In this document: positions 1 to 14,200 of the stretch, piece by piece
Layout: every line of letters begins with the position of its first letter
How positions within the stretch are numbered: position 1 is the stretch's first letter
NCBI GenBank assembly: GCA_032718865.1
Contig: JALUTQ010000005.1
Location: 186,001 to 250,000 of the forward strand
DNA length: 64,000 nucleotides
Source: Tilletia caries
Taxonomy: Eukaryota; Basidiomycota; Exobasidiomycetes; Tilletiales; Tilletiaceae
Reading direction: 5' to 3'
Translations under genes and position numbers: made by a program
Notes under the pieces: model-generated
The model's database searches: none
What the model saw: only the letters and a program-made list of their open reading frames with translations
What the model was told of the DNA's origin: nothing

Positions 1-2
1 GC

Positions 3-2878
3 GGCAGCAGTAGGAGTAGCCCCTCCTCCTCCTCCTCCTCCTCGTCCAACTCCAGGCGTTGTTACATCAGCACGGCAGCGTATGCAAGAATATCAGCAGG
101 ACCCTCTTCCAACGCGACCTCGCTCACCGCGCAGCCGAGCTCGATATCGGCGTCCAGCTCTCGCTGCTTCCTCAGAGCTCTCCACACGCCATCATCTCAC
201 ACGGACGCTTTCCAACGGCACTCTTTCCTCGCGTCTCCGCCTTCATCGGCTACTCCCGCCCGTGCAAGACTACGAAGCTCGTCGGTCAGCTATCCCAGTA
301 CATGGAACACTCAACTGCGGTCATATCGGCACCTCGCTCCGTCCGGAGATCAAGACGAACCATCACCGCGACGCGCAAGCCCGGTCCCGTCTCAGCCGCC
401 CTCCAAGCCCTCTGCCACAGCAACAGCGACCGAAGGATCAGCAGCGGCTATCACCAAAGCATCGGCCTCTCGCCTGGCCTCGCAGGAGAAGGCCAAAGCT
501 GCAGGCGACGATCCGCTCAATCTGAATCAGACCTCCAACAAGACGGATAAGGAGCAACGGGAGGCGGACTGGAGCATCGTCAAAAATCTGTTTGTCTACA
601 TCTGGCCGAAGAACGATCGTGGCATCAAGATCCGCGTCGTCCTCGCACTTGCACTCCTTATTGGTGGAAAAGTGAGTTCCTTTTCATCACAATCTGAACG
701 CGTTTCGCAAGAAAGGGTCATGCTGACATACATTTTTTTTTGCTTTCGCAATTTTCTCAACCAGCTCTTGAACGTCCAAGTGCCATTCTTCTTCAAAGCG
801 ATAGTCGACAAGTTTAACGAGGCAGTTCAGCTCCCGGTCGACGTCACCAATCCAGCCAGCGTCTGGGTCCTCGGTGGGACCGTCATCCTCGGCTATGGTC
901 TGGCCCGAATCGGAGCAGCAGCCTTCTCCGAGCTTCGAAACGCCGTCTTTGCCAATGTGGCTCAACGCTCTATCCGACGCGTCGCCCGGTCCGTCTTCAC
1001 CCACTTACTCGCCCTCGATCTGGGCTGGCACCTCTCGCGTCAAACGGGTGGCTTGACGCGTGCGATCGACCGAGGAACGAAAGGGATCTCATTCTTGCTG
1101 TCCTCCATCGTTTTCCACATCGTACCCACCGCTCTTGAGATTGCCATGGTCTGCGGCATCTTGACGTACAAGTGCGGTCCGACCTTTGCGCTTGTTACCG
1201 CGGGTACCATGGGTGCTTATTCGTATTACACGATCAAGACCACCGCTTGGCGGACGCAGTTTAGGAAGGAGGCGAATGCTGCCGACAATCGCGGAGCCAC
1301 CACGAGCGTAGATTCCCTCTTGAACTACGAGGCTGTGAAGGTACGTGACTGTCTGCCAGGGTCCAGAGAATGGAATGGATGTTCTGACTTCTTCGAACTC
1401 TCATCCTTACAGTACTTCAACAATGAGAAGTACGAGATTCAGAAGTATGATGCCGCGCTACAGGATTACGAGAAGTCGAGCATCAAGGTCTCAACTTCGC
1501 TTGCTGCGCTCAACACCGGTCAGAGTATAATCTTCTCAACCTCTCTGACGATGATGATGCTGTTGGCTGCACAGGGAGTGCTGAACGGTGCGTATTGTCG
1601 TAACGGGCCAACCTGGGGGTGATCATGTTTTGTACGCGTTACAACTACCGCTGACTTCGGACGCGTTATCCATTTCCCAGGCACAATGACTGTTGGAGAC
1701 CTCGTCATGGTCAACCAGCTCGTCTTCCAACTTTCGCTGCCACTCAACTTCTTGGGCACAGTATATCGTGAGCTGCGTCAGAGCTTGATTGATATGGAGG
1801 CCATGTTCAATCTGGAACGTGTGCAGGTCAAGGTTAAGGTGAGCACGAACAATCGAGGCAGTCAAAAACGCGTACTTGCAAGTCCACGCTGGAAGCTTAC
1901 CAGCCCGCCTTTTTCCCCGCTTGAACGGAACGTGTCTATGTGAAAACTTGTAGGAGAACCCAGATGCGCCGCCTCTGCAGGTCAAAGGTGGCGAGATCCG
2001 CTTCGAGAACGTGAGCTTCGGCTACCACGCCGACCGGCCGATCTTCACCAACCTATCCTTCACCATCCCTGCGGGCCAAAAGACGGCCTTTGTCGGACCC
2101 TCAGGCTGCGGCAAGAGCACCATCTTCCGTCTCCTCTTCCGCTTCTACGAGCCCTGGTCCGGGCGGATCTTGATCGACGGGCAGGACATCCGGGACGTCT
2201 CGCTCGAGTCGCTCCGACGGGCCATTGGCGTCGTACCGCAGGACACGCCGCTGTTTAATGATGACATTGCGCATAATATCCGGTATGGACGCTTGAGTGC
2301 GACGGATGAGGAGGTTTTCCAGGCGGCGAGGAGGGCGAAGGTGGATCAGTTTGTGGGGAAGTTGCCGGAGGGGTATGCTACGAAGGTTGGGGAGCGTGGG
2401 TTGATGATTTCGGGTGGGGAGAAGCAGCGGCTTGCGATTGCGCGGTTGTTGCTGAAGGATCCGGACATTCTGTTCTTTGACGAGGCGGTACGTACCCTTT
2501 CCTCTGTCTTTTTTTTTTTTTTTTTTTGGGACGCGTTTCACCTTGCTCATCTTAGACCATTTGCAACGACAGACCTCCGCACTGGACACATACACCGAGA
2601 CCGAGCTGATGCGGAACATCAACGCGACGCTGCTCAGCTCCAAACGGACGTCCATCTTTGTCGCCCACCGACTGCGCACGATCAGCGATGCCGACTTCAT
2701 CTTTGTCCTCCGTGACGGCGCGGTACTTGAGGCGGGCAGGCACGAGGAGTTGATTGGGAAGGGTGGGCTGTATACGGATTTGTGGGAGTCGCAGGCTTCG
2801 TCGGGCGTTGGTGGGCCGGAGGTTAAAGAGGAGAAGGAGGAGGACATTCTGGCGGAAGGGAAGGAGGAGGCGAAGTGA
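3..2878 (+). CDS. ATM1: Mitochondrial ABC exporter Atm1 (ABCB7 family), 5' partial
   Basis: Half-type ABC transporter of the inner mitochondrial membrane that exports a glutathione-bound sulfur compound needed for cytosolic iron-sulfur cluster assembly. Exons read as 3-671, 765-1340, 1413-1587, 1681-1838, 1954-2487, 2573-2878, all with GT/AG borders that keep frame. The start lies before the window: the frame is open to base 3 and encodes a Ser/Arg-rich, acid-poor stretch typical of a mitochondrial presequence. The transmembrane domain starts near base 560; the [11 protein letters not shown] segment across the first intron is characteristic of Atm1. The ATPase domain (exons 5-6) shows Walker [10 protein letters not shown], signature ISGGEKQR, Walker B ILFFDEATSALD (split by the fifth intron) and the H-loop AHRL. 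The C-terminal tail is Glu/Lys-rich. The fifth intron contains a long T-run. It converges on the kinase gene. Family assignment is secure; the exact N-terminus is not visible. Confidence 0.95.
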
Positions 2879-3523
2879 ACGCGCTTAGGAGCGAGGGGAT
2901 GGCTCTGATCACAACCTGTTTTTGTCTCTGTGCTTCCTGAACTTATTCACACATCCGCATTTAGAAAGCACGTTTTCAGCCTCGTGCCGCCCTTCGCCCC
3001 AGCGCAGGAGAGAGAGGAATTGGAGAGGGGATATATCGCATTTGAGTGGCCCGGAGCAAAGAAGGAAGAAGAAGCTGACTATATATCTTGGGGCACCATG
3101 AGGGGATGGTTATCCGTGAAAGGGTAAGAAAGAAGGCGTACTACATATCTGCAATGGAAAAAAGGGGGAAGGGTTGCAGCGAGCGCGCAGAGGCAAGAAA
3201 AGAAGTTCGTTCGTCAAAAGGAGATCGTTTCTAAGAACCGAGTCGTGAAGGGGGGAAAGACTTTGCTCGGAGTGAGGGACGAGACGATTGATTAGGAGGA
3301 GAACCGGTGGGAAAAGGAGTCCAGGTATTCGATGTGAGGAAAAATGTGTCGGGAGAGGGATCGTCATGGGGTCTCTTAGGAGGAAAGAAGTGTCTTCGTA
3401 AAGGGGGACGTGGGTGTGGGGAGGGGGGAGGGCGTATTCAAGTCCGGGATATTTTCATCAAGCTGCAAGTGGAACGAGAAGAAGAGAGGGAAGGGTCGGC
3501 ATGGGCGAGGGGGGTTGCTCTTT
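2879..3523. other. Convergent intergenic region between ATM1 and the Dbf2-type kinase
   Basis: About 645 bases holding the 3' untranslated regions of two convergent genes. It is purine-rich on the plus strand (many GGAAGA/GGGGAG runs). I see no convincing gene, RNA or repeat in it. Confidence 0.6.
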
Positions 3524-5707
<2,184 letters not shown>

Positions 5708-6234
5708 CGTGGCTGCGATGGTGACAGTGAGAGTGAGAGTGAGAGTAGGGAGGGAAGGGAGCGAATACGAGGGACGAACAGGGAGCGAATGCTGTGGTTC
5801 TGGCTGTTTATATGTTCGCTGTGGATGTCGTTGGCAAGTGTTGGTTCCAAATCACAGGGAGCGTTGGATGTTCGTCGTGCCAAACACAGCGGCGGGACTC
5901 GCATGGACAACGAACATCAACACAGCATCAACACGTGCCTCTCCCCAGCACCAGCATACGCCATCTCACTCTGCGCATAGCACAGCATCTGCCTATGTTA
6001 TCTAGCTATGTATCTACCCTTTATGAGCTGTGTTGACACTTCACACCGTGTTGGTCTCCAAGAACAACACGTAAACAAACAAAGCGCGTCGCGTGGTTCT
6101 CTCACGTGACATGACACACGCCCCCATCGTTGACCAAAAAAGATCAACACCAAATTCGGACGCGCCTCGACGCGTTCCCAGCCAGACAACTTCCCAACCA
6201 ACACTTTCTTCTCTGGCCAGCATCGGGGGCAATC
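5708..6234. promoter_or_regulatory. Divergent promoter between the Dbf2-type kinase and SPC25
   Basis: 527 bases separate the two start codons. A GAGTGAGAGTGAGAG tract and GACAGGGAGCG-rich stretch lie next to the kinase start. On the SPC25 side there is CTCACGTGAC near 6100-6109 (CACGTG E-box type) and ACGCGT at 6170-6175, 60 bases upstream of the SPC25 ATG. ACGCGT is the MluI cell-cycle box bound by MBF in ascomycetes; use of it here is inference. Confidence 0.45.
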
Positions 6235-7345
6235 ATGTCAGCACGCAGAAGCGACACCTTCAGGCCGCTGCCACCACAGCCGGTCCCAGGTGGAGGAGCC
6301 GGCATCGCTGCCACTCCCCGCAGAACGCCTGCACAACATGCTGGGATGACGCCAGCAACGAAGCACAAGATTCACCCCAACACAGCCGCAGCCGATCTCT
6401 CCATGACCAAGGCACCATCATCATCACAGCAACAGCAACAAGCGCTTCTACCTCACCCCTTGCCCATCGTCCGTCTGTCCCGCGTCGCATCCGATCTCCA
6501 CCACCCCTCCATCGACTTCGTCTCCTTCCACGCCCGAATCCGAGTCTTCACCACCGCCTTCGACGGCTACGTCTCCGACCAGCTCCTCCTCACCGAGCAA
6601 GACAAGACCGACGCCCGCACCGAGAATGCGGACCGGCAGGACAAGATCCGCGCCGTAAGACGCGAGTTGGAGCAGCAATCCCGCTCTCAGCGCGAGTTGT
6701 GGGATACCGTCAATGATGAGCGCGCGCAGGATAAGAGACTCAAGAATGCACTCGCCATCCTCACCTCGCAGCATGCTGCCCTCGCGGACCGGCTGGCGGA
6801 TACCGTGTCGGAGCGGGCGGAGGTGCAGACTCGGTTGGAAGCACGACGACGGGTCAAAGAGGCTCAGCGGAATCAGCTCGAGGCGCAACGGGCCAAGAAT
6901 GCGCCCGAATTGGCTGACCTGCAGCGGGTGCTCGGATGTCGGATCGAGCGGAGAGCGCCGAAAGTGTCATCTTCATCTTCTGCCGGGGGGGAGTACGTCC
7001 GGTTCTCCTTTGGTCTTCTTACTCGGCCTGCGCTGTCCTCACGCGAGGGAGTCGTATCCCGTGGCATGGAGGAACAGGACGACGAGGCCTGGTTCGTTCT
7101 CGACGTCAGCACGCGCAACTACGAAGGTGAGTTTCTCTACATTATATCCAGCCCCTTCACTCGGGAGCGCTCTCCCTTACACTTCTTCTCTGTTTCACCC
7201 TACAGTACCGGAACACTTCCCACCACTACCACCCACTGCACTCGCCAATCTCCTCTCCGAACTCAACTCGACCCGCGGACTGTACGGCTTCATCAAGCAG
7301 ATGCGACAGGCGCTTCGGGAAGAGAGCGAGCGAGGAGCCCTTTAG
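6235..7345 (+). CDS. SPC25: Kinetochore protein Spc25 (Ndc80 complex)
   Basis: Subunit of the Ndc80 outer-kinetochore complex that links centromeres to spindle microtubules; Spc25 pairs with Spc24 through a C-terminal globular RWD-like domain. Exons 6235-7126 and 7206-7345 (GT/AG, in phase) give 343 aa. The start is the first ATG in frame (MSARRSDTF). Residues ~80-240 are a coiled coil rich in Glu/Arg/Gln (from TAFDGYVSDQLLLTEQDKT to LEAQRAKNAPELADLQRVLG). The C-terminal domain shows EYVRFSFGLL, then DDEAWFVLDVSTRNYEV split by the intron, then LLSELNSTRGLYGFIKQMRQ, the family signature. Length is larger than budding yeast Spc25 because of an N-terminal Gln/Pro-rich extension. The open frame continues past the donor site, but only the spliced form keeps the signature. 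Confidence 0.93.
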
Positions 7346-7586
7346 CCGTTCCACCTTCTTCGGCCTCAAGTCACAACCTGTTCTCCCCCGGTGTACTGCC
7401 CCTTTGTACTTTATTACTGATATCCCTGCAACCTTTGGTCTCGTTATCAACTCTGTCCCTGCGACCGATGCCGCCGTGGTTCACCAGTCGCAGCACTCCA
7501 TCGTCCAGACTCGGAGATAGATCTTCTCCGCCATCTCAAAGCAACCGGAATATGTTTAATAACTGAATTTCGTTCATAAGTAAAAA

Positions 7587-7666
7587 GCGTGCATAGTATA
7601 GGGGTTAGTATAGCTGCCTTCCATTGAGAACAGCAGCTGACGTGAGTTCGAGTCTCGCTGCACGCA
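7587..7666 (+). tRNA. tRNA-Gly(UCC) with an 8 base intron, left copy
   Basis: The cloverleaf can be drawn by eye: acceptor GCGTGCA/TGCACGC plus discriminator A; D arm GTATAGGGGTTAGTATA; anticodon stem GCTGC (7613-7617) with GCAGC (7633-7637); T arm GTGAG-TTCGAGT-CTCGC. Loop bases are C-T-TCC-A, then an extra TTGAGAAC (7624-7631), then A. Removing these 8 bases after position 37 restores a 7 base loop with anticodon UCC, the standard position of nuclear tRNA introns. Internal promoter boxes are inside the gene; T-run follows at 7670-7675. It is identical over all 80 bases to the copy at 40751-40830. Confidence 0.9.
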
Positions 7667-7669
7667 TTC

Positions 7670-7675
7670 TTTTTT
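7670..7675 (+). terminator. Pol III terminator of left tRNA-Gly
   Basis: Run of six T on the RNA-like strand starting four bases after the tRNA 3' end, the usual RNA polymerase III stop; further T-runs follow. Confidence 0.75.
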
Positions 7676-8130
7676 CCATTTTTTGTTCTATTTTTGCTTG
7701 CGCTCTTTGTCTGACGTTGTCGTGGACATGAGACATCCATGCTCGTTTGCCGCCGCAAGGGACCAAGAGCAAGGCGACCACGCTTCCTTGACGTCTTGCA
7801 AGCTTGACTGGATGACATACTATTTGGGCTGCTGAAGGGAAGAAAGGGAAGCCTTGAATAGGGGTAGTCAAAGTCGTTTTGAGCGCCAGAAGGTTTCTGG
7901 AGATGAGATAAAAAATGAGGTAAAATTGGGCCTGAACTTGAGTACCCCAAGTAGGGTTGACTGGGTGCACAGGCTGGAATTCTCATTCCCACTGACCATG
8001 ACCGGCTCAAGCGGGCCGGTGCTGTCCTCTCTCCTGTCCATATTTTTTCTTCCTTTCTGCTTATGAGAAAAAAATGTATGGCTACCGCCTACCACGCTGT
8101 ACGTTACTCTGTCTTCCACTTGCACGAACG

Positions 8131-9441
8131 ATGCCTCGATACTCTGAAAGAGCGAAGACCATCCGGTCTCTGAAGAGACTGGCATCTGTTCATGTTCTCG
8201 AACCAATATCCGAGTAAGATGAGGATGCTAGCATCGAGGCAGAGCTAGAAGACATTCAAGAGGCACTCAAAGAAGTCAATGTCAAATCGCGCCGATATCT
8301 TTCGCGGCGGGGTGAGAGGCAGCCTCGCCATACCGAATGCGCAGAGAAGTGCAAATCATATCTCGAACTTGACGATCAAGACTTTCGAAGGGTTTTCAGA
8401 GTCACACACGACGAGTTCTATGAGCTCAACTGCTCAAAGACCTCATTCGGAACGATCCGCTCTTCAATCGGTCCAAGAATCGTAATCAGAGTCCCGTCGA
8501 GCATCAGCTACTGCTTGTACTTTGGCGACTAGCGCACTGTGGATCCGGATCTACATTGTTTGAAGTGGCTTTCCGTTTCGATGTCTCTGGTATGTGATCT
8601 CAGTTTGTGTTCGCGGGCAATCGATACTCAACGTCTTTATTTGTCTTACAGTGGGCCCAGTGGTCGTTTGGACGGAGCGAGTCTTATCAGTTTTGATCGA
8701 ACACGAAGGAGCATACATAGCCTGGCCATCTTCTTCCGAGCGAGGTGCGGTTGCCGGCCGCCTTGGAGAAGGAAGTGGTCTCGGTGGTTGCATAGGCTTC
8801 GTTGATGGAACTCATATCAACTTAGCAGAACGTCCAATTCGAGAGGATGCCTCGGATTTCTTCGACAGACACAAGAGGTATTCGTACAACGTGCTAGCCG
8901 TGGCCGACATGGACCGACGCTTTCGTTTTGTGCATGTGGGTTTCACCGGTAGCGCTCACGACATGAGGGTGTATAAAGCTACGTCCCTGTATCAGAAGCC
9001 TGAGCTTCACTTCGGCAAGGATCAATTCATACTAGGTGACAGCGGTTACACCTGTGCGCCTAACCTAGTCGGTATGTACAATAGCGGTCGCGGGCAGATT
9101 AGCCTGCCACCTGATAGGGTATGTACTCAGAGATCCACCAATATGTAGTGCCTTGGTCTGTATGCCCGGACTAACCATGTGTTTCATTGTGGGGATGGGT
9201 TTATGTTCCTGTAATGACCTGCAGCTCGCATTCAACAGGCACTGTGCCCCTGTCCGAGCACGAGTGGAACATTCCTTTGGGATATTAAAGCTCAGGTGGC
9301 AAAGTCTCCGTGGACTTAGGGTCAAGCTGATAGACAAGGAGGCGGAGGCTTTGGCTCTGGTTTGAATTCGCGTCTGCTTTATGTTGCACAACTTCCTTGT
9401 TGAGAGGCACTCAGACAGTCAGACCTACAGGCGTGCTTAAC
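8131..9441 (+). pseudogene. Decayed PIF/Harbinger transposase (HARBI1-like DDE_4 domain)
   Basis: Reads from ATG 8131 (MPRYSERAKTIRSLK) with an in-frame TAA at 8215-8217, a frameshift near 8430 (between HDEFYEL and LKDLIRNDPLF) and a TGA at 9363-9365 just before FMLHNFLVER. Two introns fit GT/AG rules: 8590-8651 and 9119-9224. The catalytic core is clear: GFVDGTHINL with the first Asp, VGFTGSAHDMRVY with the second, LGDSGYTC, and VEHSFGILKLRWQSL with the Glu. The upstream HTH-like region (YLELDDQDFRRVFRVTHDEF) is also typical. At least three disabling changes mark it as a pseudogene, unless they are sequencing errors. Confidence 0.85.
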
Positions 9442-9904
9442 GGAAGCGGAGCAGGCGGATGCGCGGCAACGCTTCGGGGAGGACCTTACCGCCCCTCGCG
9501 AAGAACGATCTACAACCAGCGACGACGATGGAGGCTGGGTCTGAGTAGGGCGAGCCTAAGGATGGTGAAGATTTAGGGATCAAACTCAGGAGCACTGTGC
9601 AAGATGCCGCGGCAGAGTGGCGCTCGAGCATGGGCTACCACTAAATGCTCCAAAATATATCACATTGTTTGCCTCTGTATGTTCCATGTGCAATGTGGGA
9701 AAGTGGCAGGTCAGTGAGCGAGTGCCTGGTGAGTTGTGCGTAGCTACATGCGGCATGCACTAGACCAGTCACCTAGAAGGCTAGAATAGAGTGGTGGAAC
9801 GTTTTGATTGAATTTGAGGCCAGCCAACATAGCCGTCTGAGAACGAGAGCGGAGAGAGAGACAAGCAGACAGATGATGATGGTCTTCGTGGGGGGGGGGG
9901 GGCT
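9442..9904. other. Gap between the two Harbinger-1 genes
   Basis: 3' flanks of two convergent transposon genes. It holds a G-run near 9890-9902. No other feature seen. Confidence 0.5.
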
Positions 9905-10825
9905 TCAGTTGTCGTCGTCGTCGAAAGTGACGTCTTCGTAGTTGCCCTTGAAGGAACCGAGGAAGGCTTCGTACTCTTCCTTGGCCTGTGCAATCGCCTC
10001 CGCTCGTGACAGCCCTTTCTTTTCCAGCTGCTCCGCAGCTCGCATAACCGTCTCAAAGGCGCGGCTGGCCATTTCATGCTTAACGCGCTTCGCCTCCAGT
10101 CGCAATCGTTTCTCGCCTCGATCGAAGACCTTGCTCCAGCTCGGTCATTTTGCGCTTGCCTAGATAGAACAAATAGGATGGGTAACAAAAGAGAGTGGCA
10201 TTAGCATTGTCTGACGTCTGGAAACAAACCAATCAATACAATTACCTTTCTGAGCCTTTGCATTGCCGCCCATGGATCTCCCAGTTTCAAGCTTCACTGG
10301 CTTTTTATCCTCCGCCGCGTCTTTCGATGGCTCCGCAGCGTTAGAAGCCTTGCCGCCTGTGTCGGCGTTAGCATTCATTTTTTTTTTTGGATCCTTTCCA
10401 TCTCGATCCGAATCCCGTTCCCAGTACTCAGCGTCGTCTTCGTCGTGATCCGAGCACGTATTGTCCGCGTCAGAGTCCCGCAGCTGAACGGGGTTCTCGG
10501 CTGAACCCTTAGTCCCTTACGGCCCGAACCCTTAGACTTACGGCGCAGCAAGAGCTTTGCCGCGTCTTCTGGGTCGCCCGTGCCGCGAGAAAAAGTGGGC
10601 ACGATACCTGCATGCTCCAGCATGACGGGCGTCAGAGTATCGTAATCTGGGCAAATCTTGTGCAAATATTCTGTGAATTAAACCCATCAACATGATGGGC
10701 GATCAGTCTCTTAGGGCGTCGAGCGTAATGCGTTCATTGACCTTGCATACTTAGTACTTACTGACGTCTGACAACACCATTGAGAGCACTTTTCTTTTCG
10801 TCTCCCTCCAACTCTTTGGCTCCCT
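9905..10825 (-). pseudogene. Myb-like protein of Harbinger-1, distal (C-terminal) half
   Basis: Continuation of the minus-strand gene that starts at 18935 and is cut by the retrotransposon at 10826-17783. Recognisable pieces are HKICPDYDTLTPVMLEHAG, a Lys/Arg-rich stretch, an Asp-rich stretch around 10400-10480, KKMNANADTGGKASNAAEP and a C-terminal coiled segment (SRAFETVMRAAEQLEKKG) ending in acidic FDDDDN. An intron separates AKAQKG from the next exon (about 10164-10250). Reading requires frame changes near 10130 and 10480, so it was probably already decaying. Role by analogy: the Myb-like partner brings the transposase into the nucleus and to the element ends. Confidence 0.65.
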
Positions 10826-10830
10826 GCATG

Positions 10831-11257
10831 TGTACGAGCTGAACTCGCGTACTAGTAATATGGAAAACTAGTGAACTACTAACCTGGGGCTTGTAGTAGG
10901 CGCTGGGACCTTAAGGCACTTGGGCCTGGAAGTGCTGGGACTTCTGAGAAGAGAAAGCAGAGTGAAGTTGATTGCGGAAAGGAGTCAGGGAATTTACAGA
11001 GAGGTGGCGACATTATATAGGAGAGGAGCTGCTTGTTAGCAGTAGGTGTGGGAGGTATGCGAGGAAGAGAGGCCGAGAGTGAGAGAGGGCGACGAGTCAT
11101 TGCGCAATGATTGGTGCAGGAAAATGAGAAGAGGAACTCGGCCGAGAGAGAAGGATCGGAGTGGAACGGAGCGAGAGCGGAGTGAATCGGAAAGGGAAAG
11201 GAAAAGGACGGAAGACAGACCATGTGCGCCATGCCACGTGGATACCATACCAGCACA
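10831..11257 (-). repeat. LTR (3' LTR in element sense)
   Basis: 427 bases, same sequence as 17352-17778 by direct reading. Starts TGTGCTGGTATGG in element sense. The flanking purine-rich GGCGGTGGGGA on the minus strand at 11258-11268 fits a polypurine tract. Confidence 0.93.
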
Positions 11258-11268
11258 TCCCCACCGCC
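11258..11268 (-). other. Polypurine tract of the gypsy element
   Basis: On the minus strand GGCGGTGGGGA lies directly before the 3' LTR, where plus-strand DNA synthesis is primed in LTR retrotransposons. Assignment is from position and composition. Confidence 0.55.
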
Positions 11269-11291
11269 AAAAGACATTCGTCTCGGAATGG

Positions 11292-14200
11292 TCATGCAGG
11301 AGGAGGGGGCAACCGCGAGAGTACATCCGCATTCGTATGCCGATGTCCAGGCTTTACGACAAAGCGAAGGTTGGGAAGGTGTGGCATCAACAAAGCTCTG
11401 CAGCGGGAGATGGTAGGACCATACGGGATGGCGCCGACCGACGACAACATCGGCCCCAGAGGTGCGTGGTCCGTGACGACGGTCACTGCGGCACCCTCCA
11501 ACAGATGCGCGAGACGTGAGAACGCCCAAGCAAGACAGGAGAGCTCCAACTCCGAGGCGACCATCTTCTTCTCCGATACGGAGGTGAGTCTTGAGAGGAA
11601 CGCGACCGGTCGTTCGCGCAGCTCAACAGTTTCGCCATCTACTTCCAGCAGCCGAGGACGATGCAGAGGGCCGTGCAGCAATTCCCTCAAGCCGGCGTCA
11701 TCGACAGGAGCGACTGTGCCAAGATCGAAATCCCGTAGCGCAGCCGGGGCGGAATGGGTGCGAGGGGGAAGAGTGGAATCATCCTGTAAGTACTCGCCAT
11801 CCGCCGCACCGACAGGCTCGATCACCGGCGCTGACACCTCACGCTCTCCTTCAGAATCAGAGAGAGCGAACGGCGTATCCGGGGCAACGGTGGGAATGGA
11901 CAGAGGAAGTGGAGCGTCCGAACGGTGAGTGCGGAACGGATCCGGAGAGCGTGGAAGAACGTCCAGTTACTCGACGCTGAACTCTGGTCCCACGTCCGCC
12001 ACCGAAGGCATATCCAGACGAACTCGATGCGGCGAAAGCACCTCGGTCACAGCAAAAGGTCCGGCCTTTCGTGGATCCAGCTTGCTGCGAAGCAGACCAG
12101 GTACCGGCCGATCACCAAGGCGCACGTACACGCGATCTCCCACGCGCAATGTGGGTAGAGGCTGACGACGGCGATCATAGCGCACCTTCTGTCCCGCCCG
12201 AGCCTCCTCAATGGCCAAACGCGCATCTTGCATACGACCATCGGCCGCCGCAAGTCTCTCCGGAAAGGAGCCGACGCCAGCATGCTCGGCCGCATCGAAG
12301 ACCACAACGGCAGCCTCGGGATGGCACACGAACACTAGATCGAAAGGTCGAAACCCGGTCGACAAGGAAGGTGTCGCGTTCATCGCCAGCTCCACGGTCG
12401 GCACCAATCGACGATCCCAATGGGCCTGGCCAGTCGAACTCAGTGACTGAAGCACGTGCTGCGCCGTCTGGATCGCGCGCTCGACCCCGTTGGCCTGTTG
12501 ATAATGCGGAGGAGAGGGCGCCAACCGAGCATCCAAAGAGGAAGCGAGGGCGCTCATGACGGCACCGGAGACGCGGGCTTCGGAGTCGGAGATGAACCGT
12601 CGAGGTCGCCAACCGAGACGCAGGACGCGGTCGCTAATGATGGCAGCAATTCCTTCAGCGGTGATCGTACTTGGGCAAGGATGAAGCAAGATCATGCGGG
12701 AGAACACGTCCAAGATGGCGAGGACGGCGTCATTCCCCGAACGTGTCTTCGGGAAGCCCAGCAGCAGGTCGACGCTGATAGCATCAAAAGGGAATTGCGG
12801 ATCGTGGTCGACGTCAAGCTCGCCGACTCTGGGAAGACGCTTGGTGCTCAAACACACAGCACAGTGCTTAACCCAAGCGCGGACAGCAGTGGAAAGGCCA
12901 GGTCGCCAATAATTTCGAGAGACCGCAAGGTAAGTTTTGAGGAACCCGAAATGCCCATGCAAGTCATGTTCTGACTTCATGACTTCTGCTACCGCAGCGT
13001 GCGGCAGAGCCAAACGATCGTCGACGCGACGGACCATGATGCCCTCGCGCAGAGCCCAAGTTTCGTCAATCTCACCAGCGTCGAGGCGCCGCAGGATTGG
13101 CGAGAAGTGACAATCCGCACGCAACCATGCGTTCCAGCGTTCCCGAGCGACCGTGGGAGGAAGCAAGGACACTGCGGTAAAGCAGTCGACCGCGGCAGCG
13201 TGGGATTGAGGACTGGGCTCAGACTCGAACACCTGGTGGAGGATGGCCGCAAAGGCGTCCTTGGAGGCATCCACGTAGAGGACGAACGGCCGACTCGGGT
13301 CGGGGTGAGCCAGGACTGGAGGACTAGCAACAGCCTTCCGAAGCGCGTCAAAAGCGTCCTGTTAAGAGGCTCCCCAATCGATCACAACTCGATCCGCCGA
13401 CACGGACTTGCCCTCTAGATTGATGAGCCGGTAGCGACCGCTCGTATCGGCCTCGTAACGCCAGCCGCCGGTCAACTTGGTGAGTGGTGCAGCGATCTCT
13501 GCGTAGCGGGGAATGAAGGATCGATAATATCCAAACAGTCCCAGAGCATGGTATAGCTCCCGTAGCGTCGTGGGACGAGGAAGATCGCTAACAGCCTTCG
13601 CTCTGTCCCGCCATACAGACACACCTGCCCCGGATACTTTCCTTCCCAACAGCACCAAGGACGGCACCGCAAAAGTGCATTTAGACGGGCTGAACTTCAG
13701 GCCCGCGTCCGACGCACGTGCAAGAAGAGTGTCCAGGGCCGACACATGTTCCTCCATGGTCCTGGTGGCCACCACAATGTCGTCGATATAGACAACGGCG
13801 TGTTGCCAACGGAGCGATCCAAGAATGCGGTCCATAAGTCTTTGGAAGACGCTAGGGGCATTCTTGAGACCGAAGGGAACAGTGCGGTATTGGTATAGAC
13901 CACGGTGACACACAAAGGCCGTCTTCCACCGGTCAGTCTCCTTCACCCCCATCTGATGATAGCCCCTGATCGCGTCCAGAGAGCTGAAAATTTTCTTGCC
14001 CTCTAGCGTCTCGAAGACCGAGTCGATGGTCGGAAGCGGGTATCGATCAGCGACGGTGGCGGTGTTAAGCTGACGATAATCGACGCAAAACCGCCACTTG
14101 TCGCGCTGACGGACCATCAAGACGGGGAAAGAGATGGGACTATTGGATGGTTCAATAACGTCCCACTCTAGGAGTTGATCGATGGTCGAATCCATCGCCC

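Noticed and set aside
11967..13364. Genetic code change with TAA read as Gln
   Set aside because: Host genes in the window end at TAA exactly where their families end, so general reassignment is not supported; only local readthrough or mutation remains.
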